Below are positions 61,138-64,000 of a stretch of 64,000 bases of DNA, piece after piece. Every line of letters starts with the position of its first letter. Positions within the stretch are counted from its first letter, which is position 1. This DNA comes from Leucocoprinus leucothites (Eukaryota; Basidiomycota; Agaricomycetes; Agaricales; Agaricaceae), in the NCBI GenBank assembly GCA_013368445.1, contig JAACJO010000026.1, forward strand, positions 248,001 through 312,000, given 5' to 3'. A model generated the notes under the pieces. It ran no database searches. It was not told the DNA's origin and was given only the letters and a program-made list of their open reading frames with translations. The position numbers and the translations under genes were made by a program.

Positions 61138-63706
61138 GGTCCTCGATGAAGCTACGATATTAAGAGGAGAGTTTAAGCAAAGGACGTTGGGGTGTCGTGA
61201 ACGACGAAGAGAGTATGAGAACCGACCCGCGGTTCAAGATGTGAGAGAGAAGAGGGAAAGAGACCAGCTCTGGCTTCTTCTCAACCACTTTCCATCTCTT
61301 AAATATGCTCAGATACTTTTTTTGCGCCCTTTCCGAAACGATAAGGATACAGACCGCATGGCCCGAATTTTGCCATCGAACCAACACAGCCAGTTTCGCA
61401 GAATATTGTCAGAGATTCGCCAAGGCCACAACTGCTCCTAGTAAAGGTCGAGTATCTAGCAACATCAATTTGATGTGGGAGACGAATGTCCGATGAGAAA
61501 CGGCGGGAGAGTATTTTGCGGATAAAATTCCAAAAGGATAACAAAGTATCAGCTGTGTACGACTATATATGGACTGTTGACATGGAATCGTAATGACCAT
61601 GGTAGAAAAAATAGTTCAGGGTGAGAAGGCAACCGTCGGCCAGAGCATAGAGCACAGCTCGGGAGTTCGGCGGTCATAGGTAAGCGCCCTTGTATATGAG
61701 ACGGAACACGAGGGAAACGAACAGTCAGAAGTAGATGAGCATCATTTAGAGACTATCTCGCGACCGCCGAGCATCTGTTGAAATGGTTTCACGAAGAGCC
61801 AGTCCACAGGAAGTAGATCATCAACGGAGTATCACTGTAGTTTCTGGTGACGTTGCATTTCCAGTATACTTTTGCAATGAGTCACATTACGACCAGAACA
61901 GACCAGCCGTGCGTGAAGGAATCGTACAGTGATTGGATCATGATTGAGAGAGAGAGAGAGAGAGAGAAAAGTCGTTGCCTGGTTCGTTCACCGCGGAATG
62001 ATGAGATATTCAGGGTAGGCCTTGATCCAGTTACCATATTCGGACACAGCGCCTCATTGGACATGTCATTGGCGCTTCTTGGACCTGAACAATACAGCGC
62101 CACAACGCGAGGAAGACTTGAGTGGGAAAATAATAGGATTCTTGCCTGCTTCTTTAGGGGCATCAGTACTTAGGCACCGTGATTCCATTGAGCCAACTAA
62201 CTCTGACAGAGACAGAGCAATCCCTCCATGTTGGTGGACAAACGGATGTGTGGCGCCGTAGATGATCAGGATAGGCTACGGGGTATTAGCTCCGAGGTAG
62301 AGTATCGATTTCATCGGATTCCTTCCATTCTCTCGACGAGAAGTACCAGTCAAACATGCGAATTAAGAAGAGTGCCAAAATGGAAATGTACGTCCCATCA
62401 ATCCGGATTTAAGGAGTTTGGGTGCAGGTGGATGCCATGGACAGTTGGACTTCAGGAGGATAAGCCCGCCTATGGCGGAGGGGAATTGGACGTGTGGTTC
62501 TAGAGGACATCATAACAGAAAAATTAATAGTTTGAGATTGAGAGTTCAATTCCTGTATTTTCCCAAGCCTTGGGAAACCTCCGTCGGTTAACTCCAGAAT
62601 GCGCACTTGCTCTTGACAGATTGAAGGTGCCCTAAGGGACGAGGGCCGCATTTCTCGCTTGTCTCGGGTGAGATGAGCATCTGTGCTGATTGAAAGCAGT
62701 TAGAAGCATTTGTCACAAGATCATTTGTGAGGTTAGGAAAGTAAAGACCACCCGTGACGGAGAGTATGATGACACCGATATACCCGATTGAGAGAAAGGG
62801 ACTTCGGTGAGGTCCATTCTTTCGTATTATTAGGCGTTCTTATCAGTATCCAGCGTATGTGGAAAGGGAGAGCGGGGAACAAAGAATTCTTGTCTTCTGA
62901 TTGGTGCAGGGTTCATCGAATCCAATAGTAACGTGAGTGCCAAGAAGACAGGCCAGCGCCAGCGTTGACGTTGTCACAAGAAGCAACGTTGAAAATATTG
63001 AGAGCTTGTTTCCCTCGAACCTTATTTATGGGTCTGATTCATAGTGCAATTTCCAATGAAAAGCGAGGTGTAGCCTGTTATTGAATTCCATCATGGTCAT
63101 CTCTAGATAAAAAAAGAAACAGCTCGACCCTCGGCCGCGCGGTCTGTAATAACGGCACTTGTGAAGCAGCTCAAGCGATCCTTGGATAATTTGGAGATCG
63201 CTACCCCGCCGCGTATTTCCTCTGATGCTCGTTGCTGGCAATGACCCTTGATTAACCAGGAAAAGGGGCGTAAAAGTTATTGCTTCTAATCTCCGTTTGT
63301 GGGAATTTCCATAAATGGACTAGCGCGTTTCTGTTGAGAGTCGAAGCGAGCAAAAAGTGGCGGCCACACAACGAGCAAAAATAGAAATTTCGAGCGTGTG
63401 CACGGCGCATATCCGTTGCTCAGGACGACGGAAGAGTGGTATGTACGCGAGGCTGGTAGGAGAGAATTTTCCGGCAAGATATTGACGAGTGTTTGTTCCG
63501 GAAATAACCGAAAGGCCTCAGTCTGGACTTTGGTCTCTGGTCTGGACTTGTTGTCGGCAGTGACAGCCGTCTCCGATCTTCAGTAATAGATTCAGCCTGG
63601 TTTGGGTACCTCATCAGTCACTTCGTGTTCCAGTTCTTCACATAAATTTCCCCATTCCTCGCACCAGGCGCTTTGTCTCCCTCTGGTCTTCTTCCCAGTC
63701 CACTCT
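61138..63706. other. Intergenic region
   Basis: About 2.5 kb without a supported gene. It contains a (GA)n microsatellite at 61945-61967. The right end is the promoter side of the gene at the window edge. Confidence 0.45.
61945..61967 (+). repeat. (GA)n microsatellite
   Basis: An uninterrupted GA dinucleotide run of about 23 bp in non-coding DNA. Confidence 0.9.
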
Positions 63707-64000
63707 ATGGATGTCTTTAACCCTAAAATCCTCGACGCCAGCATCCGTGATGTCTCTTCGTGTCTCTCCGACAACCAGAAAGTAGAGCTCCTGCTCTATG
63801 CCATCAAGAGTCTCCACTTTGAGGGGTATGTCCTCGCTTTTTCACATTCTCCGTGCGGTCGTCCGACTGGCCAGCTTGCCCGTGTTATTTTCCTTTTTTG
63901 CTCACTAGCTTCCACGCTCTCCCTCTAGACGCTCTAGAACGGTAGTCGAGAACGCGATCGAGTCATGCCTCCAGGTCACGACACTGACGCCGGAAACCAT
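63707..64000 (+). CDS. 5' end of an unrecognised gene (window edge)
   Basis: The start is probably the ATG at 63707 (MDVFNPKILDASIRD); the frame is also open upstream to 63602. Exon 1 runs to 63826 and reads VSSCLSDNQKVELLLYAIKSLHFE. A GT-AG intron at 63827-63928 leads to a second exon, in frame, that continues to the edge (SRTVVENAIESCLQVTTLTPE). The visible part is helical and charged. I do not recognise the family, and the rest lies outside the window. Confidence 0.55.

Noticed and set aside
1..64000. CRISPR arrays, bacterial-type operons, ribosomal RNA genes and full retrotransposons
   Set aside because: None seen; the gene structure is eukaryotic, and no long terminal repeats or reverse-transcriptase motifs were found by eye.

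Overview
The window looks like nuclear DNA of a mushroom-forming basidiomycete (Agaricomycetes). Genes are split by many short GT-AG introns, mostly 50-70 nt. The families are typical of that group: a NACHT/NLR-like NTPase, a GH79 glycosidase, a long F-box protein, and several multi-pass membrane proteins of a kind expanded in mushrooms. There are no operons, and both strands carry genes. I worked by translating and splicing by eye, with no database search, so family names rest on motifs I could read.

Layout. (1) 0-13 kb is an accessory, duplication-rich block. It starts with the 3' end of a proline-iminopeptidase-like hydrolase (PIP), followed by a relic of a NACHT gene's 3' end. A nearly full-length but probably disrupted NACHT gene comes next, then an intact PIP gene, an intact many-intron type-B carboxylesterase (CE, minus strand), a small secreted protein, and a decayed PIP copy. 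(2) 13.5-20 kb holds two conserved genes on the minus strand: a secreted, probably GPI-anchored GH79 beta-glucuronidase-like enzyme and an Akr1-type ankyrin/DHHC palmitoyltransferase. (3) 20-40.6 kb is mostly gene-poor. It carries one large GATA transcription factor gene (28.3-31.6 kb, plus strand), one membrane-protein pseudogene (37.8-38.9 kb) and one weak minus-strand relic. (4) 40.6-46 kb repeats the CE + PIP pair of region 1 with a changed relative orientation, so CE and PIP were duplicated as neighbours and one was inverted. (5) 46.7-47.8 kb is a short non-autonomous DNA transposon with inverted termini rich in a GTAGCGG motif, bounded by a 9-bp direct repeat. (6) 49-64 kb is gene-dense: an F-box/LRR protein diverging from a GPHR-type Golgi pH regulator/ion channel across about 100 bp, two convergent multi-pass membrane protein genes, a secreted protein with a long Lys/Pro/His-rich tail, and the 5' end of an unrecognised gene at the right edge.

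How the genes relate. Akr1, GPHR, the F-box protein and the GATA factor look like ordinary housekeeping or regulatory genes. The PIP, CE, NACHT and membrane-protein families show intact, damaged and fragmentary copies side by side, which is the pattern of birth-and-death evolution in an accessory region. The most notable feature is the repeated physical association of PIP hydrolases with a NACHT NTPase and with type-B carboxylesterases.
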